Shown here one piece after another: positions 53,704 to 62,956 of a stretch of 64,000 nt of DNA. How positions within the stretch are numbered: position 1 is the first letter of the stretch; the number at the start of each line of letters is the position of its first letter. Both the position numbers and the translations under genes were made by a program. The notes under the pieces were generated by a model. It saw nothing but the letters and a program-made list of their open reading frames with translations, had not been told where the DNA came from and ran no database searches. This DNA is from Acidobacteriota bacterium (GTDB lineage: Bacteria; Actinomycetota; AC-67), in the NCBI GenBank assembly GCA_016208485.1, contig JACQXY010000023.1, positions 1 through 64,000 of the forward strand, in the 5' to 3' direction.

Positions 53704-55323
53704 ATGCTCAGCACGATGCAGGACTACCCGCTCACCATCCGCATGATCCTCGAGCACGGCGCGCGCCTGTTCGCCTCCAGCGAGGTGCTGACCTGGGAGG
53801 GCGAGCGCGCGCGCCGCGGGACCTTCCACGAGGTCGCCGAGCGCTCGGAGCGTCTCGCGGCCGCGCTCAGGCGGCTCGGGATCGGCGAGGGGGACCGGGT
53901 CGGCACCTTCTGCTGGAACACCCAGGAGCACCTGGAGATGTACATGGCGGTCCCGGGGATGGGGGCGGTGCTGCACACGCTCAATCTGCGCCTGTTCCCC
54001 GACCAGCTCACCTATGTCGTGAATCACGCGGAGGACCGGGTGATCCTCGTCGACGATTCTCTCGTGCCGCTGCTCGCGCGGGTGGCCGGGGATCTGAAGA
54101 CGGTCGAGCGGTTCATCGTCGTCGGGAACGGCGACGCGTCGGCGCTCGGGGACACCGTCCGCTACGAGGACCTCCTCGCCGCGGAGCAACCCGGCTTCGC
54201 CTGGCCCGACGTGGACGAGCGGTGCGCGGCGGCGATGTGCTACACGACCGGGACGACCGGCGATCCGAAGGGGGTCGTCTACAGCCACCGCTCGTGCGTA
54301 CTTCACACCCTGGCCGAGTGCGCCGGAGGGGCGCTCGCGATCTCGGAGGCCGATCTCATCCTGCCGATCGTCCCGATGTTCCACGCGATGGCGTGGGGGC
54401 TCCCGTACGCGGGCTGGCTCACCGGGGCCGACTTCCTGATGCCGGCTCGCTTCCTTCAGGCGGAGCCGCTCTGCAAGATGATCGCGGCGGAGCATCCGAC
54501 CTTCTCGGCGGCGGTCCCGACGATCTGGAACGACGTGCTCCGCTACGCGGAGCAGAACCCGACGGATTTCTCGTCGCTCCGCAGCGTCGTCTGCGGCGGG
54601 TCGGCCGTGCCGCGCGCCCTCATGGAGCGGTTCCAGGAGCGCCACGGGACCAAGATCATCCAGGGGTGGGGGATGACCGAGACGAGCCCGCTCGCGGCGC
54701 TCGCGATCCCTCCGAAGGGGACGCCGCCCGAGAGTGAGATGGATTGGCGCGCGAAGACCGGCCGGATCGTCGGCGGCGTGGAGCTTCGGATCGTCGACGA
54801 CGCCGGCACGGTCTTGCCGTGGGACGGCGCGTCGATCGGGGAGATCGAGGTGCGCGGGCCGTGGATCACTGGGTCCTACTACCGGGAGGACGCGCCGGAG
54901 AAGTTCCACGACGGGTGGCTGCGGACCGGGGACGTCGGCACGGTGAACCCCCAGGGGTTCGTGCAGATCACCGACCGCGCGAAGGACGTGATCAAGTCCG
55001 GCGGCGAGTGGATCTCATCGGTGGAGCTTGAGAACGCGCTCATGGGTCACCCGGAGGTGGTCGAGGCGGCCGTCATCGGCGTCGCCGACGACCGGTGGCA
55101 GGAGCGGCCGCTCGCCTGCGTCGTGCTCTCAGGCGGGGCGAAGGCGACGCCGGAGGATCTCCACGGGTTCCTCGCCGACCGGGTGGTGAAGTGGTGGCTC
55201 CCCGAGCGCTGGGCGATCGTGCCGGAGATCCCGAAGACGAGCGTCGGCAAGTTCGACAAGAAGGTGCTGCGCGCGCGCCTCGCCGACGGCGCCCTCGAGG
55301 TCGTCGAGACGGGCGAGCGCTGA
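53704..55323 (+). CDS. Fatty-acyl-CoA synthetase (AMP-binding ligase)
   Basis: 539 aa. The AMP-binding P-loop motif TTGTTGDPKGVVYSH (~181-195), WGMTETSPL and the hinge DRAKDVIKSGGEW with the late catalytic-type Lys in KTSVGKFDKK mark an acyl-CoA ligase of the medium/long-chain type. It activates a carboxylic acid with ATP and CoA in the cytoplasm. ATG 53704 is 5 bases after a GGGGGG site; an adjacent GTG at 53701 is possible. Stands alone; substrate chain length not deducible. Confidence 0.9.
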   Translation: MLSTMQDYPLTIRMILEHGARLFASSEVLTWEGERARRGTFHEVAERSERLAAALRRLGIGEGDRVGTFCWNTQEHLEMYMAVPGMGAVLHTLNLRLFPDQLTYVVNHAEDRVILVDDSLVPLLARVAGDLKTVERFIVVGNGDASALGDTVRYEDLLAAEQPGFAWPDVDERCAAAMCYTTGTTGDPKGVVYSHRSCVLHTLAECAGGALAISEADLILPIVPMFHAMAWGLPYAGWLTGADFLMPARFLQAEPLCKMIAAEHPTFSAAVPTIWNDVLRYAEQNPTDFSSLRSVVCGGSAVPRALMERFQERHGTKIIQGWGMTETSPLAALAIPPKGTPPESEMDWRAKTGRIVGGVELRIVDDAGTVLPWDGASIGEIEVRGPWITGSYYREDAPEKFHDGWLRTGDVGTVNPQGFVQITDRAKDVIKSGGEWISSVELENALMGHPEVVEAAVIGVADDRWQERPLACVVLSGGAKATPEDLHGFLADRVVKWWLPERWAIVPEIPKTSVGKFDKKVLRARLADGALEVVETGER

Positions 55324-55350
55324 GGGCGCGCGGGCCGAGGGTCCGGCGCG

Positions 55351-58300
55351 CTACCGATCGTCGTTCAGGCGCGCGCGCGTGGCGCGCCCGAGGAATCCCG
55401 TCGCGCTCAGGCGGCGCGCGCGCTGGTACCTCTGGAGCGCTCGCTTCGTCGCGAGGTCGAACCGCTCTCCGATGCGCCCGGTGAAGTACCCGTACTCGAG
55501 AAGACGCCGCTGCAGGTGCCCGACGGCCGCGCCGCGTGCGCCGAGCCCCATGCCGGAGGTGAAGCCGTAGCGCACGAGGAGCAGGTTCCGCCCTACCGCC
55601 GAGCGGCCGTCCGGGTTTGTCACGCGCAGATCCCGAAGGCCGAGCCGCGAGAAGCCCTTCGGAAGGGTGGCGGCGATGCTGGAGGGACCGCGCACGCTCG
55701 CCGGGATCCTCTTCCCCGCGACGTACACGCGCGCGCCTGCCGCGAAGTAGCTGCCGGAGACCTGGAGGCTCCGCGCGCGGTCGTTCGACGCGAAGTCCGG
55801 CGCCGCGGAGTCGATCAGGGGCGCCGGGACGACCCGCAGGGCGTTCGCGGCAAGGGCCGTTCCGCCGATCGGGTTGACGACCCGCACGTCGTAGCGGCCC
55901 GGACGAAAGCCGCGCGGGAGCCTCGCCGAGATGGTCGTCCGGCCGAGGACGGTCGCGCGAACCGTCCGGGTTCCCACTCGCACGGTCGTAGCCCCCCTCT
56001 GCTGGAAGTTGTCGCCGGAGATCTCGAACTCGCCGCCGGCGGTCGTGAGCGTGGCGGGGGAGACCGCGGAGATGGAGGGCGCGGGATCGAACCAGTCCAT
56101 CAGGTCGGAGAGGAATTGCGCAGAGGTCCGAGTGCCCCCGTGATCATCGACGGCCTCGATGCCGAACGACAGGTAGATCGCGCGTGAGGATCCGGTGTCG
56201 ACGCCCACGCCGGCGAGGGTAGGGGAGTGGATCCCCGACGGATAGAAGAACAGGGGCGTGGCGTCGTCGCCCGCGTACTCGAGCAGCTCGTCGTTGAAGA
56301 GCGCCGTCCCCTCGCCGGTGGTCCCGAGGTCGTAGGAATTGATGTCGAGGGTCACTCCGGCGAATGGTCCGGCGCCGGATACGCTCGCGGGGTAGATCTC
56401 GTGGTTGTGGTCGTCGGGGAGGCTCGTCACGAGCATCCCGGTCGTGCGCAGGAAGTCCCGGTGCGTCGATGAGGGGTTCATGCGGTCGAAACTGCCGTAC
56501 CACTCGCCGCTGACGAGCAGGTTCCCGCCGGCCTCGAGGAAGGTCCTCACGGCGGGGAGGGCGAGGTCGCCTTCCAGTCCCCCGAGCCAAAGCACGGTCG
56601 AGTACCGCGCCATTTCCTCCGCCGACGGCTGGCCGAGTCGGCCCATGTCCCAGAACGCGAACGGCAAGCCGAGGTCGTCGAGGATCCTCTTGTACCCCCA
56701 GTCGCGCAGCGGCGCGAAGAAATCCCCGAAGTTGAAGGTCTCGGCGTTCAGGGAGGCGGGAGACCGCACGACGAGAACCTTGGCCGGGCGGTTGACGAGG
56801 AACGGAGCCGAGTAGGTGTCGGTCCTGCCGGTGTCGACCGTGGTCGCGGTCACGGTGAGGACGTAGCGTCCGGAGGGCGCGTCGTCGGGGATCCTCAGCA
56901 GCGTCGAGTCCACCGGGGTCTGGCTGAACCACAGGATGGAGAAACCCGACCCGACCGTGGTCGGCTCGATGGAGCCCGACAGTCCGGGCACCGGTGATCC
57001 GTCCGGCGCAGCCACGTCGAAGGTGACGCTCGCCTGCTTCGGATCGTTGAAGTGGTGGTTGCCGAGGTAGGCGCGCACGAGCACGTCGTCCCCGGGCCCG
57101 AGATCCAGCGTCGCCGGCGCCGATCCGCCTGCGTCGGGCGGTGCCGTCTTGCCGGGCTCGGACGCGGAGACGACCCTCCCGCCGCCCCCGGAGTCCGCGG
57201 TCGAGCGGATGACGAGCGCGTCGTCCACGCGGATGTGGTCGTCCTCGACGATCACCTGGATGGAACGCGAGGCGAGCCCCGACGGCGAGGCCGTCACGGT
57301 CGCGACGCCGAAGCCCTGGTCCACGGTGAGGGTCGTCGTCGCCACGCCGGAGGCATCCGTGGTGAAGGTCGAGGCCGACAGCGTGCCCATGTCGGTGGCG
57401 AACGACCCGCCGGCGCCGGACAGCGGATCGCCGGCGGATCCGAGGATCCTCAGGGTGATCCTCGACCCGGTCGAGCCGTCCGAGGGGACGACGGCGAGGT
57501 CTCGATACAGTTCGGTCTGGGGGGAGGGCAGGACGCCGGTCGCGGCTTCGACGTTCGGGAAGCCCGACCCGGCCACGTCGTCCTTGCCGGGGAACGACAC
57601 GTCGTCCGCGGTCGCCGCGAGCGCTTGCTCGAGCTGTGCGGGGGTGAAGCCCGGGTGGACCTGCTTGATCAGCGCGAGGGCGCCGGCCACGTGAGGCGAC
57701 GCCATCGATGTTCCGGAGAACCGTTGGTAGTTGTCATCCGGGGTCGTCGAGAGGACCTCTTCGCCCGGGGCGAGGAAGTCCACGTTTCCCCAGTTGGACC
57801 ACCACGTCTTCTCCGCCGGTCGCGCGCGCCGGGAGGCCGCGACGGAGATCACCTCGGGGAAGCCGGCCGGGTAGCTCGGGATGCTGTAGAAGAACTCGTT
57901 GCCGGCCGCCGCGACGACGGCGACGCCGAGGGATTCCGCGTAGCTCACCGCCTCCCGCATGGTCGAGGACCGCTCGTAGCCGCCGAGGCTGAGGTTGATG
58001 ACGTCGGCGCCGTTCGCGGCGGCGTAGCGGATCCCCTTCGCGATCGTGGAGTCGAAACCGGACCCGAAGTCGTCGAGCACGCGCACCGGCATGATCGTCG
58101 CGCGCGGCGCCACCCCGACGACGCCGACGGAGTTGTCCTGCGCGGCGACGATCCCGGCGACGTGGGTGCCGTGCCCGAGCACGTCTATCGGGTCGTTGTC
58201 CTCGGGGCTCGACGAGGACGAGCTTCCGACGAAATCCCACCCGCGCACGTCGTCGACGTAGCCGTTGCCGTCGTCGTCGATGCCGTTGCCCGGGACCTCC

Positions 58301-58845
58301 CCCGGGTTGCTCCAGATGTTCGCCGACAGGTCCTCGTGGGTGTAGTCGACGCCGGTGTCGACCACGGCGACGACGACCCCGGCACCGGTCGCCCCGTGCG
58401 ACGCGTGCGCCTCGGGCGCCCGCATCGCCGCCGCGCCCCAGTCCACGGTCTGCCCGAACGGGCGAACCGGTCCGTCCGGCTCGGCGTAGCGGACGCCGGG
58501 AAGGCGCGACAGTGCGCGCGAGAAGGAGGCCGCGCTCGCGCGTGGCGGTTGCTTCAGCACGACCGTTCCGGCGCCGTCCACCCGGTTGATGACCGACCAG
58601 CCTCGCTCGCGCGCCACCTTCAGGGCGGCGCCGTCCGAGGAGAACCTTGCGACGACCCGGCCGGTGGAGGCGGCGCGGTAGTCGTGGGCGCTTCGGGTGT
58701 CGCGCACCCAGTCCTTGAAGCCCTGGTAGGTCATGCTGGAAGGTCCGGGACGGTCGGGTGAGCCGGCGCCGGCGGATTCCGGGAAGAGCGTGGGGGAGAG
58801 GGCGAGCAGGGCGGCCAGCGCGAAGGTCCTTCGAATGCGGGTCAC
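55351..58845 (-). CDS. Secreted subtilisin-family protease with IPT/TIG and peptidoglycan-binding domains
   Basis: 1164 aa. Signal peptide 1-28, inhibitor-I9-like propeptide (~35-130), S8 catalytic domain with Asp163 (VVDTGVD), His225 (GHGTHVAG) and Ser380 (SGTSMASP). Beta-sandwich and Ig-like modules follow, then two or three IPT/TIG repeats (~900-1090: SGDNFQQRGATTVRVG and similar). The C-terminus is a PG_binding_1 domain (GARGAAVGHLQRRLLEYGYF). The last would tether the enzyme to the cell wall. GTG 58845 has AAGGAG at 6-base spacing. It faces the feoA end with 77 bp between. Confidence 0.9.
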   Translation of the reverse strand: MTRIRRTFALAALLALSPTLFPESAGAGSPDRPGPSSMTYQGFKDWVRDTRSAHDYRAASTGRVVARFSSDGAALKVARERGWSVINRVDGAGTVVLKQPPRASAASFSRALSRLPGVRYAEPDGPVRPFGQTVDWGAAAMRAPEAHASHGATGAGVVVAVVDTGVDYTHEDLSANIWSNPGEVPGNGIDDDGNGYVDDVRGWDFVGSSSSSSPEDNDPIDVLGHGTHVAGIVAAQDNSVGVVGVAPRATIMPVRVLDDFGSGFDSTIAKGIRYAAANGADVINLSLGGYERSSTMREAVSYAESLGVAVVAAAGNEFFYSIPSYPAGFPEVISVAASRRARPAEKTWWSNWGNVDFLAPGEEVLSTTPDDNYQRFSGTSMASPHVAGALALIKQVHPGFTPAQLEQALAATADDVSFPGKDDVAGSGFPNVEAATGVLPSPQTELYRDLAVVPSDGSTGSRITLRILGSAGDPLSGAGGSFATDMGTLSASTFTTDASGVATTTLTVDQGFGVATVTASPSGLASRSIQVIVEDDHIRVDDALVIRSTADSGGGGRVVSASEPGKTAPPDAGGSAPATLDLGPGDDVLVRAYLGNHHFNDPKQASVTFDVAAPDGSPVPGLSGSIEPTTVGSGFSILWFSQTPVDSTLLRIPDDAPSGRYVLTVTATTVDTGRTDTYSAPFLVNRPAKVLVVRSPASLNAETFNFGDFFAPLRDWGYKRILDDLGLPFAFWDMGRLGQPSAEEMARYSTVLWLGGLEGDLALPAVRTFLEAGGNLLVSGEWYGSFDRMNPSSTHRDFLRTTGMLVTSLPDDHNHEIYPASVSGAGPFAGVTLDINSYDLGTTGEGTALFNDELLEYAGDDATPLFFYPSGIHSPTLAGVGVDTGSSRAIYLSFGIEAVDDHGGTRTSAQFLSDLMDWFDPAPSISAVSPATLTTAGGEFEISGDNFQQRGATTVRVGTRTVRATVLGRTTISARLPRGFRPGRYDVRVVNPIGGTALAANALRVVPAPLIDSAAPDFASNDRARSLQVSGSYFAAGARVYVAGKRIPASVRGPSSIAATLPKGFSRLGLRDLRVTNPDGRSAVGRNLLLVRYGFTSGMGLGARGAAVGHLQRRLLEYGYFTGRIGERFDLATKRALQRYQRARRLSATGFLGRATRARLNDDR

Positions 58846-58922
58846 CGGCGCTCCTTTCCACCGAGGGATTGCGCGAGCGGCGGTCATTTCAGCACGCGCC
58901 GGGTGAGCGCACAACAACCGGT

Positions 58923-59147
58923 TCAATCGGGAGCGACGAGGATCTCCTCGGCGATCCCTCGCTCGACCGAGATCTCGGAGAACCCGATGCGCAGCACGAA
59001 GGCCGGCCGAACCTGCTGAAGCGTGAGGCGCCGCCCCGGCACGACGCCGAGGACGGTGAGACGGGCCAGGCGCGACCGCGCGCGGGAGGCCACGGCGACC
59101 ACGACCGCGGAGCGCCCCGGCGCGAGATCGCTCAGGCGCACGCTCAC
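58923..59147 (-). CDS. feoA: FeoA-like SH3-domain protein
   Basis: 74 aa, the size of FeoA, which binds FeoB and is needed for Fe(II) uptake. It shows the SH3-like pattern: LSDLAPGRSAVV start, LTVLGVVPGRRLTL centre, terminal ISVERGIAEEILV. GTG 59147 overlaps the preceding stop (GTGA) and has AAGGAGG upstream. Longer frame to 59327 is a shadow. Confidence 0.88.
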   Translation of the reverse strand: MSVRLSDLAPGRSAVVVAVASRARSRLARLTVLGVVPGRRLTLQQVRPAFVLRIGFSEISVERGIAEEILVAPD

Positions 59148-59377
59148 CCGGCGGCCTCCTTCCCGGCGCGGCGGCCGGCGGTCCGCGCGCGGCGGCCCGG
59201 GAGCCGCGCGCCCAGGCGATCGATGCGGGCGGCGAGCCTCGACCTCGACTCGTCGACGGTCTGGTAGCCGCACCTCGGGCAGCACACGACGGCGCAACCG
59301 CCGGCGACCGGGCAGGATCCCCGGCACCCGGACGCGGCCGGGTCGAAGGAGAGCCCGCAGAGGGCGCAGCGGCTCAT
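59144..59377 (-). CDS. Small Cys-rich protein between feoB and feoA
   Basis: 77 aa. Eight Cys in the first 36 residues: CALC (4-7), CRGSC (18-22), Cys28, and CCPRC (32-36), then a basic helix. The pattern suits a zinc ribbon or an iron-sulfur site. It overlaps both feoB and feoA by 4 bp. It may play the part of FeoC, a small cytoplasmic regulator of FeoB that can carry Fe-S, but no sequence relation is visible. Confidence 0.78.
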   Translation of the reverse strand: MSRCALCGLSFDPAASGCRGSCPVAGGCAVVCCPRCGYQTVDESRSRLAARIDRLGARLPGRRARTAGRRAGKEAAG

Positions 59378-61188
59378 AGCCTCACCGAGAGCCCGCGCAG
59401 CACGAGATTTGTGACCCCTCCGACCGCGAAGGCGAGCGGGAACACGACGGCCGCCACGGCCGCGGCCACTCGTCCCCCGTGCTCCTTCACGATCACCATG
59501 ATGTTCGCGATGCACGGGATGAAGAGCGTGATCACGATCAGGCTGACGACGATCTGGATCGGGTCCATCTCAGGCGACATCGCGAAGATCCCCGCCGCGC
59601 CGTAGTCGCGCCGCAGGAACCCGATGAGGAAGGCGCCCGTCGCCTTCGCCGGGAGGCCGAGGAGCCGGACGATGACCGGCGCGCCGGCCCGCTCGATCGC
59701 CCCGAGGGCGCCGGTGCGGTCGAGCACGAACAGGATCAAGGTGCCGGCCACGAAGAGGGGCAGGACCTCACGCAGGTACCACTCGAGCCGCGCCGCCGTC
59801 TTGACCGCGATGTTGCGCAGTGCGGGGCGCCGCAACGGCGGCAGCTCGACGATGAAGTCGCCGCCCTCCCCCGGCAGCAGCCGCGCGGCGAGGAGGCCGA
59901 CCGCGAGCATGGTCGCAAGGACCACCCCGGCCCAGATGGCAACGCCGGGGAGGGTCATCGCGCCGAGCATCCCGAGGATCACGCCGAGCTGCGCCGAGCA
60001 GGGCACCCCGAGCGCGAGGAGCAGCGTCACCTGGATGCGGTGCTTGCGGGAGTCGAGGATGCGCGTGGTCATCGTGGCCATGGTGTCGCAGCCGAGACCG
60101 AGAACCATCGGCAGCACCGCCTTGCCGTTCAGGCCGATCGCGCGGAAGGCGCGGTTGAGCATCACGGCGAGGCGCGGCAGGTACCCGGAGTCCTCGAGCA
60201 CCGAGAAGGCGAGGAAGAACGTCGAGACGATCGGCATCACGATCGCCAGCCCGTAGGTGAGCGCCATCGGCAGGAGCCCGTATTCCCCGACGAGCAGGTC
60301 CCTGAGAAGAGCGATCGGGATCACGCGGGCCACGGCGCGCGCGGCGGCGGGGTTGATCCACTTGCCGAACAAGGTCCCCTCGACGGCGCCGACGAGCGTG
60401 CCGGCGCCGAAGCGTCCGACGAAGAGGTAGACGGCGGCGAGGACGGCGACGAGGATCGGCCATCCGACCACGGGATGGGTCGTTGCGCGCGAGAACCGCG
60501 CGCCCGCCCCGGCGCCGCCTTCGCCGGCCACGGTCATGACCCCGTCGAGGAGGCCCCCGACGGCGCGCCACCGGTCGCGCGCCGCGGAGATCTCCGGGGG
60601 AAGGGCCTCGCACGCCTCGGAGGCGAGGGAGCCGGAGGCGGTCCCGGGCGGGGCGCCGGCCGGACATGTCGCCGGCCGGGTTGCGCGGCGCGCGGCCTCT
60701 GCGAGCCGGTCGATCCCTTCCCCGCGGATAGCCACGGTCGGGACGACCTCGATCCCCAGGCGACTTGCGAGCCGGCGCGCGTCGATGCGCACGCCGCTCG
60801 CCTCCGCTTCGTCGGTCATGTTGAGCGCCAGGACGAGCGGCAGCCCGAGATCGACCAGCTCGAGCGTGAGCAGCAGCGCCCGCGGGAGGTTTCGCGCGTC
60901 GGCCACCTGGACGATCGCCCGAGGACGCGACGACGCGAGGAGATCCCTGGTGACGCGCTGGTCGTCGGTGTCTCCCGAGAGGGCGTTCAGGCCGGGGGTG
61001 TCGATGAGCGGCGTGCCGTCGGGAAGGGTGCCGCTCGCGAGCTCCACGGTCGTCCCGGGGTAGTTGGCGACCGTGACGTAGCGGCCGGTGAGCCGCCCGA
61101 AGATGACGGACTTGCCGACGTTGGGATTGCCGACCAGCACGACGGGGCTGTCGCGTTCGGAGGAGGAGGTCTCACCGTGGCAGTTCAC
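59374..61188 (-). CDS. feoB: Ferrous iron transporter FeoB
   Basis: 604 aa. N-terminal GTPase: G1 GNPNVGKS at 20-27, G3 DTPG at 63-66, G4 NMTD at 123-126, followed by a guanine-dissociation-inhibitor helical region. The C-terminal membrane part contains paired gate motifs (LGLGCDTMAT, GVPCSAQLGV). Shorter than E. coli FeoB (773 aa) but within bacterial range. GTG 61188 has GGAGGG upstream. Heads the feoB/Cys-rich/feoA operon; a DtxR-like site lies ~50 bp upstream. Iron supply suits the heavy haem demand of this genome region. Confidence 0.95.
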   Translation of the reverse strand: MNCHGETSSSERDSPVVLVGNPNVGKSVIFGRLTGRYVTVANYPGTTVELASGTLPDGTPLIDTPGLNALSGDTDDQRVTRDLLASSRPRAIVQVADARNLPRALLLTLELVDLGLPLVLALNMTDEAEASGVRIDARRLASRLGIEVVPTVAIRGEGIDRLAEAARRATRPATCPAGAPPGTASGSLASEACEALPPEISAARDRWRAVGGLLDGVMTVAGEGGAGAGARFSRATTHPVVGWPILVAVLAAVYLFVGRFGAGTLVGAVEGTLFGKWINPAAARAVARVIPIALLRDLLVGEYGLLPMALTYGLAIVMPIVSTFFLAFSVLEDSGYLPRLAVMLNRAFRAIGLNGKAVLPMVLGLGCDTMATMTTRILDSRKHRIQVTLLLALGVPCSAQLGVILGMLGAMTLPGVAIWAGVVLATMLAVGLLAARLLPGEGGDFIVELPPLRRPALRNIAVKTAARLEWYLREVLPLFVAGTLILFVLDRTGALGAIERAGAPVIVRLLGLPAKATGAFLIGFLRRDYGAAGIFAMSPEMDPIQIVVSLIVITLFIPCIANIMVIVKEHGGRVAAAVAAVVFPLAFAVGGVTNLVLRGLSVRL

Positions 61189-61235
61189 GAAGCCCTCCGC
61201 GGGATCGGGTCCGACGGGACGCCGGCCGAGCCGCT

Positions 61236-61252
61236 GTTAAGGTCACCTAACC
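61236..61252. promoter_or_regulatory. DtxR/IdeR-like iron box upstream of feoB
   Basis: GTTAAGGTCACCTAACC is an imperfect palindrome close to the TTAGGT...ACCTAA core of DtxR/IdeR operators and lies 48-64 bp before the feoB start. It implies iron-dependent repression of the feo operon. The regulator gene is not in the window. Confidence 0.5.
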
Positions 61253-61547
61253 GTTTCCGTATTGGGAGCTTAGCGCCCGCCGCGGGCCTCCGCGTAGCGC
61301 AAACGACCCATCTTCTGCCCCCCAATCGTCCCGTGGGGACGTCGATGCCGGGTCCGGGCGGGACCAATTCGCTCGGCCGGGAAGGAGTCGGTCCGCCCCG
61401 CGGCGAAGTTCCCGGCGAACGGGAGAGGTCGGCCTCGGGCTCTTCTTCCGGCTCTGCGCGTTCGTTCCGGGGCGGAGCCGGTGAGTTGAACACGAGTTCC
61501 TAATGACGCAGCGTAGCCGGTCCGATACGTAGAGTGGCTACAACGCC

Positions 61548-61635
61548 ACGCTGCGACAAGGGCAAACCCGCCGGGAGGCGGGGACGCAAAGCTCCGGGCC
61601 CAGAAAGGGCGGCCGAGCTGCCGAACAGGTGAAAC
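61548..61635 (+). promoter_or_regulatory. Cyclic di-GMP-I (GEMM) riboswitch
   Basis: Conserved core is seen in order: AGGGCAAACC (61559-61568), a six-pair hairpin CCCGCC-GGGA-GGCGGG with a GNRA loop (61567-61582), GACGCAAAGC (61583-61592), a GCCC-AGAAA-GGGC hairpin (61598-61610) and the closing GAGCTGCCGAA. The middle base of GGG (61561) is G, the form that prefers c-di-GMP over cGAMP. It precedes the GH26-like gene by ~50 bp, so c-di-GMP should control that secreted enzyme. Confidence 0.85.
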
Positions 61636-61683
61636 GCGTCGGTTCGAGCCCCGTTCGCAGATGAGACGAGAGGACTGGGGCCG

Positions 61684-62952
61684 ATGCGACGAGGCGTTTT
61701 CTTCCGAGGCGGGATCACCTTCACCCAGGTGATCGTCCTCGCGATCCTTGTGTCCGGTTCCGCCCCCGCCCCCGCCCTCGCCCGTCCCTCCGCCCCCCTT
61801 GTCCCCTCCTCCGGCGCCCTCCTCGGGGCCTGGGTGGACCCCGGCAGCGGCTGGAGCCGGTCCGGGGTCGCAGACTTCGAGAGCCGGATCGGCCGCAAGA
61901 TCGACATCGACCACCACTACTACGCCTGGGGCGACTCCTTCCCCGGTCAGAACGAGGTCTTCGACCGGGACTCCGGCCGGATCCCGCTTCTCACCTGGGA
62001 GCCCTGGGGCACCACGCTCTCCGAGATCGCAGGCGGGAGCTACGACTCTTTGATCCGCACCCGCGCGCGCGCCGTGGCGGCCTTCGCAAGTCCGGTGTTC
62101 CTGCGACTGGCCCACGAGATGAACGGCAACTGGTACCCCTGGGACGGCTCGCACAACGGCGGGGACCCATCCCGCTACGTCGCGGCCTGGCGCAGGGTCC
62201 ACGACCTCTTTGCCTCCGAGGGGGCGACCAATGCGGTGTGGGTTTGGAGCCCGAACGCCGAGGACGTCCCCGCGCAGGCCTGGAACCGCTTCAGCAACTA
62301 CTACCCCGGGGACTCCTACGTCGACTGGGTGGGGGTGGACGGCTACAACTTCGGCACCACCGAGGCCTGGGGCTCCTGGCGGAGCTTCGAGGCCATCTTC
62401 GGCAGGATCTACTCCGCCTACGCGGGAAGCAAGCCCATCATGATCGCCGAGACTGGCTCGGCCGAACAGGGAGGGAGCAAGGCGAGCTGGCTCCTCGACG
62501 CGTGGTACCGCGCGCAGGTCAGGATGCCGTCGATCGCCGCCTTCGTGGCGTTCGACGCAGGGAAGTGGCGGATCGAGACGTCGTCGGCGGCGACCGCCGC
62601 GTTCCGCCTGATGGCCGCCTCGCCGCACATGAACCAGTCGCCCGACAGCGGCGCGCCCCGGCTGAGCGGGCCGGCGTCGAACCCGACCCAGGTGCGATCG
62701 AGCACGAAGGTCTGGTTCCGCGCGTGGGAGCCCGCGAAGATGTCGGTGCGCGTGCTCGACTCCCAAGCGCGCGTCGTGCGCGTCTTGCGGAACTGGACCT
62801 GGAGCGCTCCGGTCGGCGCCGCCGCCTACTGGGACACTCGCGACTCCCGGGGCCGCAAGGTCGCCGCGGGCTCCTACCGGTTGTTGATGAGCGCCGTGGA
62901 CTCCGCCGGGAATCGCCGGTACGCCTCGCAGTGGATTCGCGTGAGCCGCTGA
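61684..62952 (+). CDS. Secreted GH26-like glycoside hydrolase with FlgD-type C-terminal domain
   Basis: 422 aa. Signal peptide 1-34 (cleavage near ALA), then a GH26-type barrel: acid/base Glu in RLAHEMNGNWYPW (~144) and nucleophile Glu in IMIAETGSAE (~259). Residues ~335-422 form a FlgD-like Ig domain (DSRGRKVAAGSYRLLMS). Family enzymes cut beta-mannan or related beta-glucans; some homologues act on exopolysaccharides. Under c-di-GMP control it likely works in matrix making or remodelling (inference). The ATG lacks a strong ribosome site, which fits riboswitch control. Confidence 0.85.
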   Translation: MRRGVFFRGGITFTQVIVLAILVSGSAPAPALARPSAPLVPSSGALLGAWVDPGSGWSRSGVADFESRIGRKIDIDHHYYAWGDSFPGQNEVFDRDSGRIPLLTWEPWGTTLSEIAGGSYDSLIRTRARAVAAFASPVFLRLAHEMNGNWYPWDGSHNGGDPSRYVAAWRRVHDLFASEGATNAVWVWSPNAEDVPAQAWNRFSNYYPGDSYVDWVGVDGYNFGTTEAWGSWRSFEAIFGRIYSAYAGSKPIMIAETGSAEQGGSKASWLLDAWYRAQVRMPSIAAFVAFDAGKWRIETSSAATAAFRLMAASPHMNQSPDSGAPRLSGPASNPTQVRSSTKVWFRAWEPAKMSVRVLDSQARVVRVLRNWTWSAPVGAAAYWDTRDSRGRKVAAGSYRLLMSAVDSAGNRRYASQWIRVSR

Positions 62953-62956
62953 TCGC

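Larger units (their letters stand above)
61189..61683. other. 495-bp divergent intergenic region
   Basis: Holds the iron box near feoB and the c-di-GMP-I riboswitch near the GH26-like gene. The middle (61260-61545) contains no convincing gene; frames there lack start sites and family resemblance. Confidence 0.6.

Noticed and set aside
61636-61660. GGTTCGAGCC resembling a tRNA T-arm
   Set aside because: No acceptor, D- or anticodon stem surrounds it; it lies just downstream of the riboswitch aptamer.
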